Assembly (NCBI RefSeq): GCF_021869535.1
Contig: NW_026262723.1
Coordinates: 85,438,324 to 85,502,323 of the forward strand
DNA from: Mytilus californianus
Lineage: Eukaryota > Mollusca > Bivalvia > Mytilida > Mytilidae
DNA length: 64,000 bases
Direction: 5' to 3'
Below, piece after piece: positions 1-13,900 of the stretch. A model generated the notes under the pieces. The model had not been told where the DNA came from, searched no databases, and was given only the letters and a program-made list of their open reading frames with translations. The translations under genes and the position numbers were made by a program. The first letter of the stretch is position 1, and each line of letters begins with the position of its first letter.

Positions 1-165
1 AAAATTCAAACTTGATCTGTGTTTTGTGGTAATAAGCATTGTGTTTAAGTTTCATAAAATTTGGTTGAGGCAAACTTAAGTTAGAGAACGGAAACCAACT
101 TTGGGACGTAAAGACGGACAAGGATAAAACTTAATGCCCCCTCCGCTACGGCGGGGGCATAAAAA
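1..165 (+). repeat. Truncated ATGCCCC...GGGGCAT element with 160-bp core unit
   Basis: Contains the motif order 'gatctgtgttttgtggtaat', 'agtttcataaaatttggttg', 'gagaacggaaacc', the 'gacggacaagg' box and the short hairpin end atgccccctccgc...gcgggggcat. The same order is found at 5375-6117, 11040-11449 and, on the other strand, 53637-54748. It is cut by the window start. Confidence 0.85.
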
Positions 166-1821
166 TATGTGTCCATAGAACACCATGTTAAGGTCTTTTA
201 TGCTATCACATTTACATGTTTAGTGAACTGCAAAATCTCCAGTCAAAAACCCAAATTTGGCAAAATTGTAAAAAGTTCACATCATAATAAACATCTGTAC
301 TAAATTTCAAGTTAATGTGACCACAACTTCATGGCAAACTTTTTAAAACATAACTCTAACCTGATACAGGACGGATGTACAGGCCAAAAACAGAATGTCC
401 CCCTAACTGGAGGCGAGGCATAAAAATAGGATAGAATTTATCATTTGTTTGTTGCAGGTCCTATAACCCCCATCATCTAAGTATTATTGTGATTTCATGA
501 CAGTTTTTTAATAAACCCAAATATATGGTATATATCACTGACCATCCACAAATTATCTAGAAATTCTTACACTACCCATAAACTCAATTAATGTACCTTG
601 TCATTTTTATGCAAATGAGAAGGGCAAAACATTAACCCCTACCAAAGTAGAAACGGACATGATCTGCCATAACACATTTTGTCAACTATATATACTATTC
701 TACCATCAAGGCCAATCCCCCTAAAAAAATGAAGATAAACTGCTTCAGAGCCTATTTTTTTTCTCTTTCACTATCTATACAATACTATGATGTAAATACA
801 ACTGAATATACATACTGGATTTTTTACTAATTCTTCCATTGATCCTGATACATTTAAATTTGACTTTGCGTAACTTGGTAACACTTCAGGATCTGGTACA
901 CAAACTGCTACTAAACTTGCCTGAAGAAAAGATATATATAATTCAACTTCTAATCACATATAATGGCTCACAAAATGTTATAAATTCCTTTCTTACACAC
1001 AGTAAAAAAACACAGTTTAATCTGTTTATTTTAATGCAAAAGAAATGTAGGTCATGATGACCGATCAACCATTGGATCACTCAAACTACATTAATACATA
1101 GAATATATGATTGATTGATTGTTGCATGCTTAACGTCCACTTATTTCATGGATATTCAGGACACTAGAATATAGGATTGTAGGTCAAACTGTATTGGAGA
1201 AATAAATCTCTGAAAATTTAACCAAATCAGTAAACCATGAAATATACATCATATGACCTTCTTTTACCACTGAATCTTTAAATATTTGTCTTGTGATCTT
1301 CATCTTATGTCTAATGGTCAGTCTCTCAAAGGTACATGTATGACTATATGTTAAGCTTCTATGATCTGGCTTTGGATTAGGACATGACAATGATGAGGGT
1401 GTTATAGCAAACAATATTTTACTCATTGGTGTTCAATACAATTTTTCAAGAAAGAATTTTTTTTTTTCTCAATCAAAATTTTAGTAAATTTCATATTGCA
1501 CTCACGGATACAAAATTTGATTGGGTCAAACAGCTACTTGGCTAAAACAGCTACATAAGTCTAATAGTGATTGGATGTATGTGTTATCTTACAAATGTCA
1601 ATTGCCTCTGTGGTCTTATTGAAGCATGATCAACTTATATATGGCTGATCTTGGGTTTGATAGTCGGTAGGGTAAAACAGACACTTTTAATATTAAATTT
1701 GCAGCTTCTCTGGTAGTTATTTTGAAGTGAGAGCAAAGTCAGAATAAGGCACTTGGCTAAAATAGTACTTAGAAGAGACTTCTTAAATTTGTTATGTGTT
1801 ATGTATGCCTTATATACATAC
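1..1821. other. 3' ACSL intron, no coding exon seen
   Basis: This should be the intron downstream of ACSL exon 18. The first 165 bases are the end of an ATGCCCC/GGGGCAT-type repeat (ending gcgggggcataaaaa), and 170-426 looks like a diverged second copy of the same class. A fragment of the gattgattgatt/GTCCAC-type dispersed repeat is at 1108-1142. The rest is AT-rich with no recognisable gene, and the small open frames lack homology and splice support. Confidence 0.6.
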
Positions 1822-1911
1822 CTTCAAGCTATCACCATGGACAAATATTTGTGCTACCAATGTTGATCTAACATAAATGTTTTCTATCTTCTCTGGTGCT
1901 ATATACTCTCC
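1822..1911 (-). CDS. ACSL: ACSL coding exon 18 ([16 protein letters not shown]...HGDSLK), last exon seen
   Basis: 90 bp, 30 codons, phase 0 to 0. Acceptor TTTGATAG, donor AAG|GTATGT. Encodes [20 protein letters not shown] and [10 protein letters not shown]. The family continues with 'AFLVGIVVPDPE' and about 90 more residues. No exon matching that was found in 1-1821, so the 3' end of the gene lies outside the window. Confidence 0.96.
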
Positions 1912-4900
1912 CTATCAAATATAAACATTGGAAAAGCTTTATATCAATTCCTATTTTAAAGAAAGTGGCCTTGACTGATGTGTTCTTTAACTATGACAAC
2001 AAAGTTATCTAATGTTTAGTTTTAAATATGCTTAAATCTATACTATAGAAACTAGAGAAAACTGACATGTCAGCATGGGCCCTGATTACACTTTTTTCTG
2101 ATTTGGGCCCAGCTTTCACATTTTTATGCAAGGCAAAGAGACTGATGACTGACATGTCAGCATGGGCCCTGATTACACTTTTTTCTGATTTGGGCCCAGC
2201 TTGCACATTTTTATGCAAGGCAAAGAGACTGATGCGTTCAAAGCAAATGTTCATAAGTTGTCAATTTTCATAAATTTTAACACCAGCAATTAATTCAGGA
2301 TGTGTTTTTGATAAATAAAAGTTGTGTTAAAATCCAAGCACTATGTTTTTTGGTGGGCATTTTCGTAAATGTTGGGCAACCAATAATTTGACACAGAAAA
2401 TCTTCTCATTATAGCAAATGATACCTTTTTCATTTAAATCCTAGCAAAAAACACAATTTTGACTTGAGGAAACAATTTGGAATGCATATTTTGCCTATAA
2501 TGCATATCAATTTTTTATGACATCCTACCACAAGAAGATGCTTGTGAGTTTTAAGCAAAAGGTAAAATTTACATTTTTCAAAATTTGTCAATCGCTTTGA
2601 AATATTAACTTAATACACCTATATATCAGTTTTTATTAAAAATCCTATTATAAGAAGACATTTCTCAAAATTTGTGATTTTTTTTTTTTTTTTTTCAAAA
2701 ATTAATGGGCTGAATTTAATAAAATAAAATATGCACATCTACATATAATGCACAACTACTATGCAAAATTTCAGTGGCCTCCCATCTATACTTTTAGTGA
2801 TTTTGCCCTTACAAAAATTTTTTACGGACAGCCAAAGTGAAAACTATTAGGGCTTCTGCATTTGATGCGGGGCTCTAATAACAAAATCTCAAAAATTACT
2901 TTTTTTTATGAATATTACATACCTGAGCTAACTTAAATATATGTTTCTTCCTGTCAATAATTTTCAGGGTTCCATTCTGAAAAAAAAATGACATCAAGTT
3001 CATTGTCTAATACAAGTAATAGTAATTTTAGTAACTTTTAAAATTAAATATCATGAAAATAAGAACACTTTAGCTTTTATATTATCCGCATTTTATCATT
3101 TAAGTATAATGGTCAATGGAACAAAACTTTAATTTTCAGAAAAATGAAAATGTAAGCATAAAAGAATGCCAGTATGTTAAAGCTTAAAAAAAAAAACAGT
3201 CAAAAATAAAGACATACAATCTATACCTTAACTGAACCATTTAGTTAATCTTAATTAAATCTGCTTCCAACTGACATAAAGCAAACAATCTATATTGCAT
3301 GAGTAATTCTAGTTATGTTTGATTAAACATCAAAACTACAATGATACATTATTGAATAAACAAACTTACAGGTAACCATTCTCCTATATCTCCTGTATGT
3401 AGCCAGCCATCCTTGTCCAAAACTTCTTTTGTTTTTACCTCATCATTTAGATAACCAACAAAAACACTTGGACCCTTTAGGCATACCTATTAAAGTAATC
3501 TTAAATCATCATAAATGAAATCTTCTGACAAATATTTTTGCTTTTTAAGTTCCGTTATTTATATACTATCAATTTATTACAGTCTTTTAAAAAGCTTGTT
3601 ATTTTTTAAACAGAAAAGCGAACATCATTATACAGTTATTTAATATGTAACTATGCAATAGATCAAAATATATTTCTCGAGGTATGAAGATCAGCTCATT
3701 GTTCTATTGCCCGAAGCCAACGGCTGAGGGCAATAGAACAATGAGCTGATCTTCATACTGAGGGAAATATATTTAGATCTATTGCACTGTTACACATTCA
3801 ATAACTGTTTTATTACCTAATACATACTGAGTCAGTTCTAACAAATTCTTAGAAATAAAACACATGAAAGTAACAACTGTATTAATTATAATGTGTAAGG
3901 AGCATACATGTACAACCAATACTTTAGAAATTCAATAAAACGAACATGAAATCAGAGTAATTTAAATAACAAGAAATCATTAAAGTCAACATATTAAATA
4001 AACGATCAAAACAATAAACCCAAGAACATTTAAAAGACCCAATTTGATTGGACAACATGAATGCCTTTAAACTAATCAGATTTCAGAATAAGAGGTCATA
4101 ACAGGTCAGTGCAATAGACTGCACACAGGTGCAATAGAACGATAATTTCCAGTGCAATAGACCATGGAACAAAAAATGGCAGAAAAATAGCAAATAATAT
4201 AGAAATATTAATAAAACAGTAAAATACTCTTTACTAGGTAATAATAAAATCTATTTAATAATTGCAATGTTCTTCTTATGTGTTTGTAATACTAAAAACA
4301 ATAAATCATTTTTTTAATGCAATGCTTCAACTAATTTTTAACATTTGCTACTCAAATATGACTGAATGTCTTACCTCTCCTTTATTCTGTTCAGCAAAGT
4401 ATTTCATATCTGGTACATCTTCTAGTTTGATAAGGTTACTGGGAATCGGTGGTCCAACATTACCTAAAACAATTAATATAATAATAGTGGTTCAACGTTA
4501 CCAAATATGTCATACATCATATCAAAATTAACATGGGTAATAGTCCGAACTGTTCCTGATTTGATAAGAGCACCTCCCTATTTTCTCTGCTAAAAAATAA
4601 ATAATTTCCATTTAAGTTGATTTTATAACCATTCTATGTGTTAAAACTACAACGTTTCACTGGTCTGGTCAACGGAAAGAGGGGAGGGTATGATAAGAAA
4701 CATTATTTGTCCTTTGAAATTGAAAAAAATAATGATAACCTCAATCCTTTGTAAATCAGGTCTTTATTAATAAATGAAAGGGAGGATGAAGTTTGGTCAT
4801 TTATGTACAGAAATGTCATTTGTGATGTCACTGTTATATATTTAACATGTGGATTCATGGCTTTATCATGCATTCTACTTTTAATCCAACATTATTCTGA

Positions 4901-7900
4901 TGCACAAAAACAATTCAATACATGCAGGCATATATATTAGGAAGAGGATAAAAGAAGGGAAATATCATTGATAAGTACTGATACGTTTGAATTTTAATTT
5001 AAATTTCAATTTGACTTGAAGGCTTACTTGGTATTTAATGACATTTAATATATCTGTAAAGAATATAGAATAACCATACATTGTCTTGAAGTATAAGTTT
5101 ATTTATACAAGGCTTAGAAACAGGTAGAATGCTAGCCAAACCAAGTACAAACAAAATTTTTATTTGGTGACAATGTTTGGTTGTTTTTCTTTATACTGCA
5201 ACTCTTACAACTGTTCCAAATGAAATATTTTGGGTATAAACCATCAACTTTGAATTTGAAGAGAACAATGTTAAAATTCTGTGAACCTGTATTCTTTATT
5301 GAGTCATAAAAAACTCTACGAATACGCAATATCAACATCACAAACAAGGCAGTATATGTATATGCTCAGTGACTCATGGGACACAGATGATGCCCCCGCT
5401 TGCATATCATATAAAGTTATAAAGGGACATAACTATAGAATGGTAAAAGTGACACTACCCAAATTTGTACTTGATCTGAGTTTTGTGGTAATAAATATTG
5501 TGTATAAGTTTCATAACATTTGGTTGAGGCAAACTTAAGTTAGAGAACAGAACCTAAAAATTCAGCAGTTTTTCCATTGTAAAGGGGCATAACTCTAGAA
5601 CAGTAAAAGTGACACCACCAAAATTCAAACTTGATCTGTATTTTGTGATAATAAGCATTGTGTATAAGTTTCATAACATTTGGTTCAGGTAAACTTAAGT
5701 TGGAGAACGGAAATGAAAAATTCAGCAATTTTTTCATTTGTAAACGGGCACAACTCTGGAACTGTTAAAGTGACACCAACAAAATTCAAACTGAATCTGT
5801 ATTTTGTGGTAATAAGCATTGTGTATAAGTTTCGTAACATTTGGTTGAGGCAAACTAAAGTTAGAGAAAGGAAACTAAAAATTCAGCAATTTTTCCATTT
5901 ATAAAGGGGCATAACTCTAGAACGGTTAAAGTGATGCCACAAGAATTCAAAATCGATCTGTGTTTTGTGGTAATAAGCATTGTGTATAAGTTTCATAACA
6001 TTTGGTAGAGGCAAACTAAAGTAAGAGAATGGAAACCAACTTTTGGACGTCCGGACGGATGTACAGACAGACAAGGGTAAAACTTAATGCCCCCTCCGCC
6101 ACGGCGGGGGCATAAAAACATTTGAGATATCCAATTTCATTGAATTGAACTGAAACTGCTACTTGTGATCTTTCAATGTGCAAGCCTTTTTGTGTTTTCA
6201 AACTGCAATACAGTACTTGATTGAACTTTTTCACAAAATGGACAATAACCCAATTTTTATGTCATTTGGTCTATGATGGAAAGTTGTCTCATTGGCAATC
6301 AAACCACATCTTTTAATTTTCATAAAAAGATATTAATTTACCTGATGAAGCATCTCCTATGAACTGCATGGAACATAAAGCATGAGATTCTGTCTGTCCA
6401 TAACCTTCAATTATCTGAAATGAAAAAACTAAATATTTAATATGTAATACACCTTGTACTCTCTCCAGAAAACTGATGATATTAGGTTAGATGAACCCTA
6501 CCCAACAGACTTTTATACCTTGCAATGATTCTATGTGTCAAATATTGTTCTTTAACTCAGAATAACTGAAAAACCTCATGTGATTAAAGCCTTTAGTTTT
6601 TTTAAGCAGTCACTGATCATAAAAGTGAGGTCAAAGAAAACTGACAAAAGCCAGATGGAATTAAAAACATAAGGAATCTATATACAAGATATGAATCATG
6701 CATTTCTTCTGCCTTCTTAAATATAAAGCTTTTACAAATAGTTTATGCATCCCTTCATCTCTCATTCTGTGACATTTGCTGCCAACGTGACAAAATGATA
6801 TCTCATAATTCAGAGTTGTAGGCTCCAATGTATCAGATAGTAAAATAATTCATGAATTACATTCTTTAAATACATGGTGAGGTGTGTGCTACTCCAATCT
6901 TCAATGACAAGGATTGCAAGTTTCCCTGATGACTTTCTTGGTTCTCTTTGGGTATGCCAGCTTCCTCCACAAATTAAAACCGGCCACCATGATAGGCCCG
7001 TAGTATATATCAGGAAGTTAGATAATTAGCAAATTACACTGATAATACATAGAGAGATGTGTTCTACTCCAATCTTAAATGACAAGCATTGCCAGTTTCC
7101 TCCTGAATTTTGGCAATTCTCTTCAGGCACTCCAGTTTCGTCCACAAAAAAAAAAAACTTCCATGACATAACCAAGGTTGTTGAAAGTGGCATAAAACAC
7201 CAACAATTAAAGAAAATTTAAAAACAAAAGGAAACAAGAAATGAATGTAACAGGATGCTGTTACGAAGTCTCCCAAACGAAGCTCCCATAATTCGTAATT
7301 CCCAGGGTCGCCTGACATTGGGCAACATCCATTGAAAATTGGTTTGGTCCAGTAAAGTTATATGCATTAGTGATGCCTGGGGACTAACCTTGTATATCAT
7401 TCAAATCATCTTGGCATGACAAACAAGAATATATATGGTTTAGGGGTGGGGATCTCAACCATTTACAAGATACTAGAATATTGGGGGTGGGGAGGAACCC
7501 CTGGGGACTGGCCCTATACGTCATTCAAATGTTCATTACATGACGAACAGGAATATATATGGTTTAGGGGTGGGGATCTCGACCATTTACAAGATATTAG
7601 AACTTTCTCAAATGACAGGGGGTCAGGATGACCCCTGGGGACTAACCCTGTCTATCATTCAAACCATCTTCGCATGACAAACCAGAATATATATGGTTTA
7701 GGGGTGGGGATCTTGACCACTTAGAAGATATTAGAACTTTCTTAAATGGCAGGGGGTGGGGGTGACCCCTGGAGACTAACCCTGTATTTCATTTGATGTG
7801 CTTTATCATGACAAACCAGAATATATATGGTTTAGGGGTGGGGATCTTGACAACTTAGAAGATATTAGAACTTTCTTAAATGGCAAGGGGTGGGGGTGAC

Positions 7901-10900
7901 CGCTGGGGACTAACCCTGTATAACATTTGATGTGCTTTATCATGACAAACCAGAATATATATGGTTTAGGGGTGGGGATCTCGACCATTTACAAGATATT
8001 AGAACTTTCTCAAATGGCAGGGGGTCGGGATGACCCCTGGGGACTTACCCTGTATATCATTCAAACCATCTCAGCATGACAAACCAGAATATATATGGTT
8101 TAGGGGTGGGGATCTTGACCACTTAGAAGATATTAGAACTTTCTTAAATGACAGGGGGTGGGGGTGACCCCTGGGGACTTACCCTGTATAACATTTGATG
8201 TGCTTTATCATGACAAACTAGAATATATATGGTTTAGGGGTGGGGATCTCGACCATTTACAAGATATTAGAACTTTCTTAAATGGCAAGGGGTGGGGGTG
8301 ACCCCTGGAGACTACCCCTGTATTTCATTTGATGTGCTTTATCATGACAAACCAGAATATATATGGTTTAGGGGTGGGGATCTCGACCATTTACAAGATA
8401 TTAGAACTTTCTCAAATGGCAAGGGGTGGGGGTGACCGCTGGGGACTAACCCTGTATAACATTTGATGTGCTTTATCATGACAAACCAGAATATATATGG
8501 TTTAGGGGTGGGGATCTCGACCATTTACAAGATATTAGAACTTTCTCAAATGGCAGGGGGTCGGGATGACCCCTGGGGACTTACCCTGTATATCATTCAA
8601 ACCATCTCAGCATGACAAACCAGAATATATATGGTTTAGGGGTGGGGATCTTGACCACTTAGAAGATATTAGAACTTTCTTAAATGGCAGGGGGTGGGGG
8701 TGACCCCTGGGGACTTACCCTGTATAACATTTGATGTGCTTTATCATGACAAACCAGAATATATATGGTTTAGGGGTGGGGATCTCGACCATTTACAAGA
8801 TATTAGAACTTTCTAAAATGGCAGGGGGTCGGGATGACCCCTGGGGACTAACCCTGTATATCATTCAAACCATCTTAGCATGACAAACCAGAATATATAT
8901 GGTTTAGGGGTGGGGATCTTGACAACTTAGAAGATATTAGAACTTTCTTAAATGGCAGGGGGTGGGGGTGACCCCTGGGGACTAACCCTGTATTACATTT
9001 GATGTGCTTTATCATGACAAACCAGAATATATATGGTTTAGGGGTGGGGATCTCGACCATTTACAAGATATTAGAACTTTCTCAAATGACAGGGGGTGGG
9101 GATGACCCCTGGGGACTAACCCTGTATATCATTCAAACCATCTTAGCATGACAAACTAGAATATATATGGTTTAGGGGTGGGGATCTTGACCACTTACAA
9201 GGTATTAGAACTTTCTCAAATGGCAGGGGGTGGGGGTGACCCCTGGGGACTAACCCTGTATTTCATTTAATGGGCTTTATCATTTAGAACATTTTCAATT
9301 AAAAAGTTTGTGTCTATCACGAACGGTTTTCAACTAATAATCATTTGAAAATTTAAAAAAATAAAATCCCATAGGGTTCTATAGTAAAACCCTCTTTTCT
9401 TTTTGCCCCTCAAAGTACCCCTTTATAAACCCCATTGCAAAAACAAAACCCTGATTGCACCACTAGACATGTTAGTCTAACATATTGTGAAACCCTAAGT
9501 TAATCCGACAAGCGGTTTTGGAGAACGGGTGCGGACAAGTTCAAATTTAAAAGCGGCGGAAGAAGAAGAAGAAGAAGAAGAATAATAATAATAATAAGAA
9601 CTGAGCAAAAACAATAAGTCTTCCCAAACTTCGTTTGGGAGACTTAATAAAGAGCAATATAATGGCACCTAATGCACAGCCCGTAGAAATTCTATCATTG
9701 TCCTACACTAAAAGAGCACTTACCGGACAACCAACACAGCATCTTAGGAATTCTAATACTGTTGCTGACAGAGGAGCTGAACCTGTAGTAATAAGTCTAA
9801 CTCTTCCTCCTAAACCTTGTTGGATCTTCTTAAATACAAACTTGTCGTAAATGCTGTCATTTCTTATTATATGTCTGGTAAAAATAATAAAGCATAAAGT
9901 TACACAATAATACAATGTAAATTTTGTATTTAAGTAATTGTTATATTAAAAATATTGGGTTTTTTAAAAAAAATTTATTATTATTATTATTATTTACAGT
10001 GCTTATATAGCGCTTATCTAAATAAAAATTTACTCTAAGCGCTTTACAGTGCATAAAAAATAAAAAAAAAAAAATTATGTGTCAATGTTGCAGTAGAATC
10101 AAAATAGAAACCGTAAAAAAAATACAACTCAATATAGGAAAATTAATAAAAAATTCAGCAAAAGACTGAAATTTTTAAATAGAACAACTTTTTAATTTCC
10201 AATATTATAACTGTAATACATTGTACTAAAAATATTGTTTTTTCTTAAGAATAAATTCATCTTATGACTATTCTTTTTTTAAACAGAACCACTTTCCATT
10301 ATCATCCCCAAATGGTGTCAAGTAATGTAAACATGACATTGATGTCTTTTAATCACTGTCCTTGCCTTTCTGATATTTTCATTTTGAAATAAAAAAAAAT
10401 CCAAGATTTAGTCATTGCTTATTCTTATATGCAAACATTGTTCTTTTAGTTTCTAAAACATACAATAGAAATAACACTTGTATAACTGGAATAGTCTTTC
10501 TTAAAATGGAAAACTAAAAATATGGCATGATGAAAGGTATAAATATATTAATAGATATGCAAAATATATTAACTGGCTAATCTTATGTTACTGATGTAAA
10601 ATGATAAATGAAAGATGGACAGACGGACAGACAGGGATGACACTCATTGCCCAACAGTAAACAGTTCATAACCCTCTCTTTTTATCCTATTTGTAAATTG
10701 AATATTTTTCCAACTAAGAATTATATCTATGAAATTAGTGTCTAATCTTTAGATTCAAGATTTTAATTATAAACATTAACTTACTTTTGAAGTTCTTTCT
10801 GTTTACTTTTCATTCCCATATCAAACATCATTTTTTTAATTGCACTTTCATTCACACCAGCTACAACCTAGAAATATAAACAAAATCAAAACTGATAAAT

Positions 10901-13900
10901 TGTCACAAAACCTAAGTCACTGGAATTTTATGATACATCTACAAATTAATGGTTTTATATTTTTTAATTCAAGTCACAGTATTGCTTACATCTGTCTGGA
11001 TAGTCAGATGAGGAAGATTTAAAAAAAAAATAAATGGGGAATGTGTCCATGGGACACAGATGATGCCCCCACATGCATATCATATAAAGTTATAAAGGGA
11101 CATAACTGAATAACAGTAAAAGTGACACTACCCAAATTTGTACTTGATCTGAGTTTTGTGGTAATAAGTATTGTGTAATTTTTGCATCAACTCTGGAACT
11201 GTTAAAATGACGCCACCAAAATTCAAAATTATCTGTATTAGGTGGTAATAAGCATTGTGTATAAGTTTCATAACATTTGGTTGAGGCAAACTTAAGTTAG
11301 AGAACGGAAATGAAAAATTCAGCAATTTTTCCATTTGTAAAGGGGCATAACTCTAGAACAGTTAAAGTAACGCCACCAACATTCAAACTTGATCTGTGTT
11401 TTGTGGTAATAAGCATTGTGTATAATGCCCGATACAGCGGGGGCATAAAAATAACAGCATAAAACTCTATACCAGAATCACTTGCTACCAATCAAAGAAA
11501 GATTCTTTATTATGCAAATCATAAAATAATTATCAGTTTGACATTTCTAAATGTCTACCTTATAAAAATAAATTCCTTGTGACCAAGTTTTAATGTTTTA
11601 AATTTTGCTTTAACTAGAAATTTTCCCTACCTCCCTAAAGTACAGGTACAACAATTTTTCCATTTCAAGCAGTAATCAAACAATAATCATTAAAATCTAA
11701 ATACCAGACATCTTTCACAAAAAAGCAGAGCATACAATTAAGTGAAAAAATAAATTATAACCCAGCCATGTTGTTCTCCATCCAGATTAAAAAAATCAAT
11801 GTGTCATTCATTTTATAACTTTATGGACTGATAACCATTAAGAAGCAAAGAGTGGTTAAAAAGAATAAGTATAAAACAGGGTAAAAATATCCTGCATGCT
11901 TGAAGCAATAGTAAAGTTTATCATTATCACTATTGCTTGTGTTATGTTACAGCCGATTTCAATGAGTGTGTAGGAAAAGGTAATATCTTTGGTTAGCTTG
12001 CTTGCTAGCTGAACCGTAAAGTCATTATTAGGTAAGGTAAACTACCCTCCTTTATGAGTAGACTAGTCCCACAGGTAACCAATTCTATCTGTCTGTCGGA
12101 CTAGTCTACTCAAAAAGGAGGGTAGTTTACCTAACCTAATAATGACTTCACGGTTCAGCTAGCAAGCAAGCTAACCAAAAGATATTACCTTTTCCTACAC
12201 ACTCATTGAAATCGGCTGTAAATTCAGATATCTATTTTGACATGGTTAACTCAATCAAAACAATAAACAAAATACAAGAAGTTTTACCTTATCATAGAAT
12301 CAATTGAGTAATCTGGGTACAGATGGAAATATTACCTTACCATAGAATCGACTGAGTAATCTGGGTACAGATGGAAATATTACCTTATCATAGAATCGAT
12401 TGAGTAATCTGGGTACAGATGGAAATGTTACCTTATCCTAGAATCGATTGAGTAATCTGGGTACAGATGGAAATGTTACCTTATCCTAGAATCGATTGAG
12501 TAATCTGGGTACAGATGGAAATATTACCTTACCATAGAATCGACTGAGTAATCTGGGTACAGATGGAAATATTACCTTATCATAGAATCGATTGAGTAAT
12601 CTGGGTACAGATGGAAATGTTACCTTATCATAGAATCGATTGAGTAATCTGGGTACAGATGGAAATGTTACCTTATCATAGAATCAATTGAGTAATCTGG
12701 GTACAGATGGAAATATTACCTTATCATAGAATCGATTGAGTAATCTGGGTACAGATGGAAATATTACCTTATCATAGAATCGATTGAGTAACCTGGGTAC
12801 AGATGGAAATATTACCTTATCATAAAATCTATTGAGTAATCTGGGTACAGATGGAAATATTACCTTATCATAGAATCGATTGAGTAACCTGGGTACAGAT
12901 GGAAATATTACATTATAATAGAATCTTTTGAGTAATCTGGGTATAGATGGAAATATTACCTTATCATAGAATCTATTGAGTAATCTGGGTACAGATAGGA
13001 ATATTATCTTATCATAGAATCTATTGAGTTATCTGGGTACAGATGGAAATATTTACCTTATCATAGAATCGATTGAGTAATCTGGGTACAGATGAAAATA
13101 TTACCTTATCATAAAATCGATTGAGTAATCTGGGTACAGATGAAAATATTACCTTATCATAGAATCGATTGAGTAATCTGGTTACAATCCATTGAGTAAT
13201 CTGGGAACAGATGGAAATATTACCTTATTATAGAATCAATTGAGTAATCTGGGTACAGATGGAAATATTATCTTGTCATAGAATCGATTGAGTAATCTGG
13301 GTACAGATGGAAATATTACCTTATCATAGAATCGATTGAGTAATCTGGGTACAGATGGGAATATTACCTTATCATAGAATCGATTGAGTAATCTGGGTAC
13401 AAATGGAAATATTACCTTATCATAAAATCGATTGAGTAATCTGGGTACAGATGGGAATATTATCTTATCATAGAATCTATTGAGTAATCTGGGTACAGAT
13501 GTAAATATTTACCTTATCATAGAATTGATTGAGTAATCTGGGTACAGATGAAAATATTACCTTATCATAAAATCGATTTGAGTAATCTGGGTACAAATGG
13601 AAATATTACCTTATCATAGAATCAATTGAGGAATCTGGGTACAGATGGATATATTATCTTATCATAGAATCTATTGAGTAATCTGGGTACAGATGGAAAT
13701 ATTACTTTATCATAGAATTGATTGAGTAATCTGGGTACAGATGGGAATATTACCTTATCATAAAATCGATTGAGTAATCTGGGTACAGATGGAAATAATG
13801 TTGGTCCTAGTTCTTTGATATCATCCATCAATAATTTCACATCACCTTGGAAAAATCCTATTCTGCCACCAGACATTGTCACTGTTACCTAGGGAAGAAA

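Noticed and set aside
2009-2273. Overlapping open frames on both strands with internal repeats
   Set aside because: Product of the 87-bp tandem duplication; no homology or splice support.
7806-9060. Three similar ~60-codon minus-strand frames ([16 protein letters not shown]...)
   Set aside because: Repeated translations of the 134-bp satellite.
12285-13798. CRISPR-like regular repeat array
   Set aside because: Units are directly adjacent with no unique spacers, and the unit derives from the adjacent ACSL exon.
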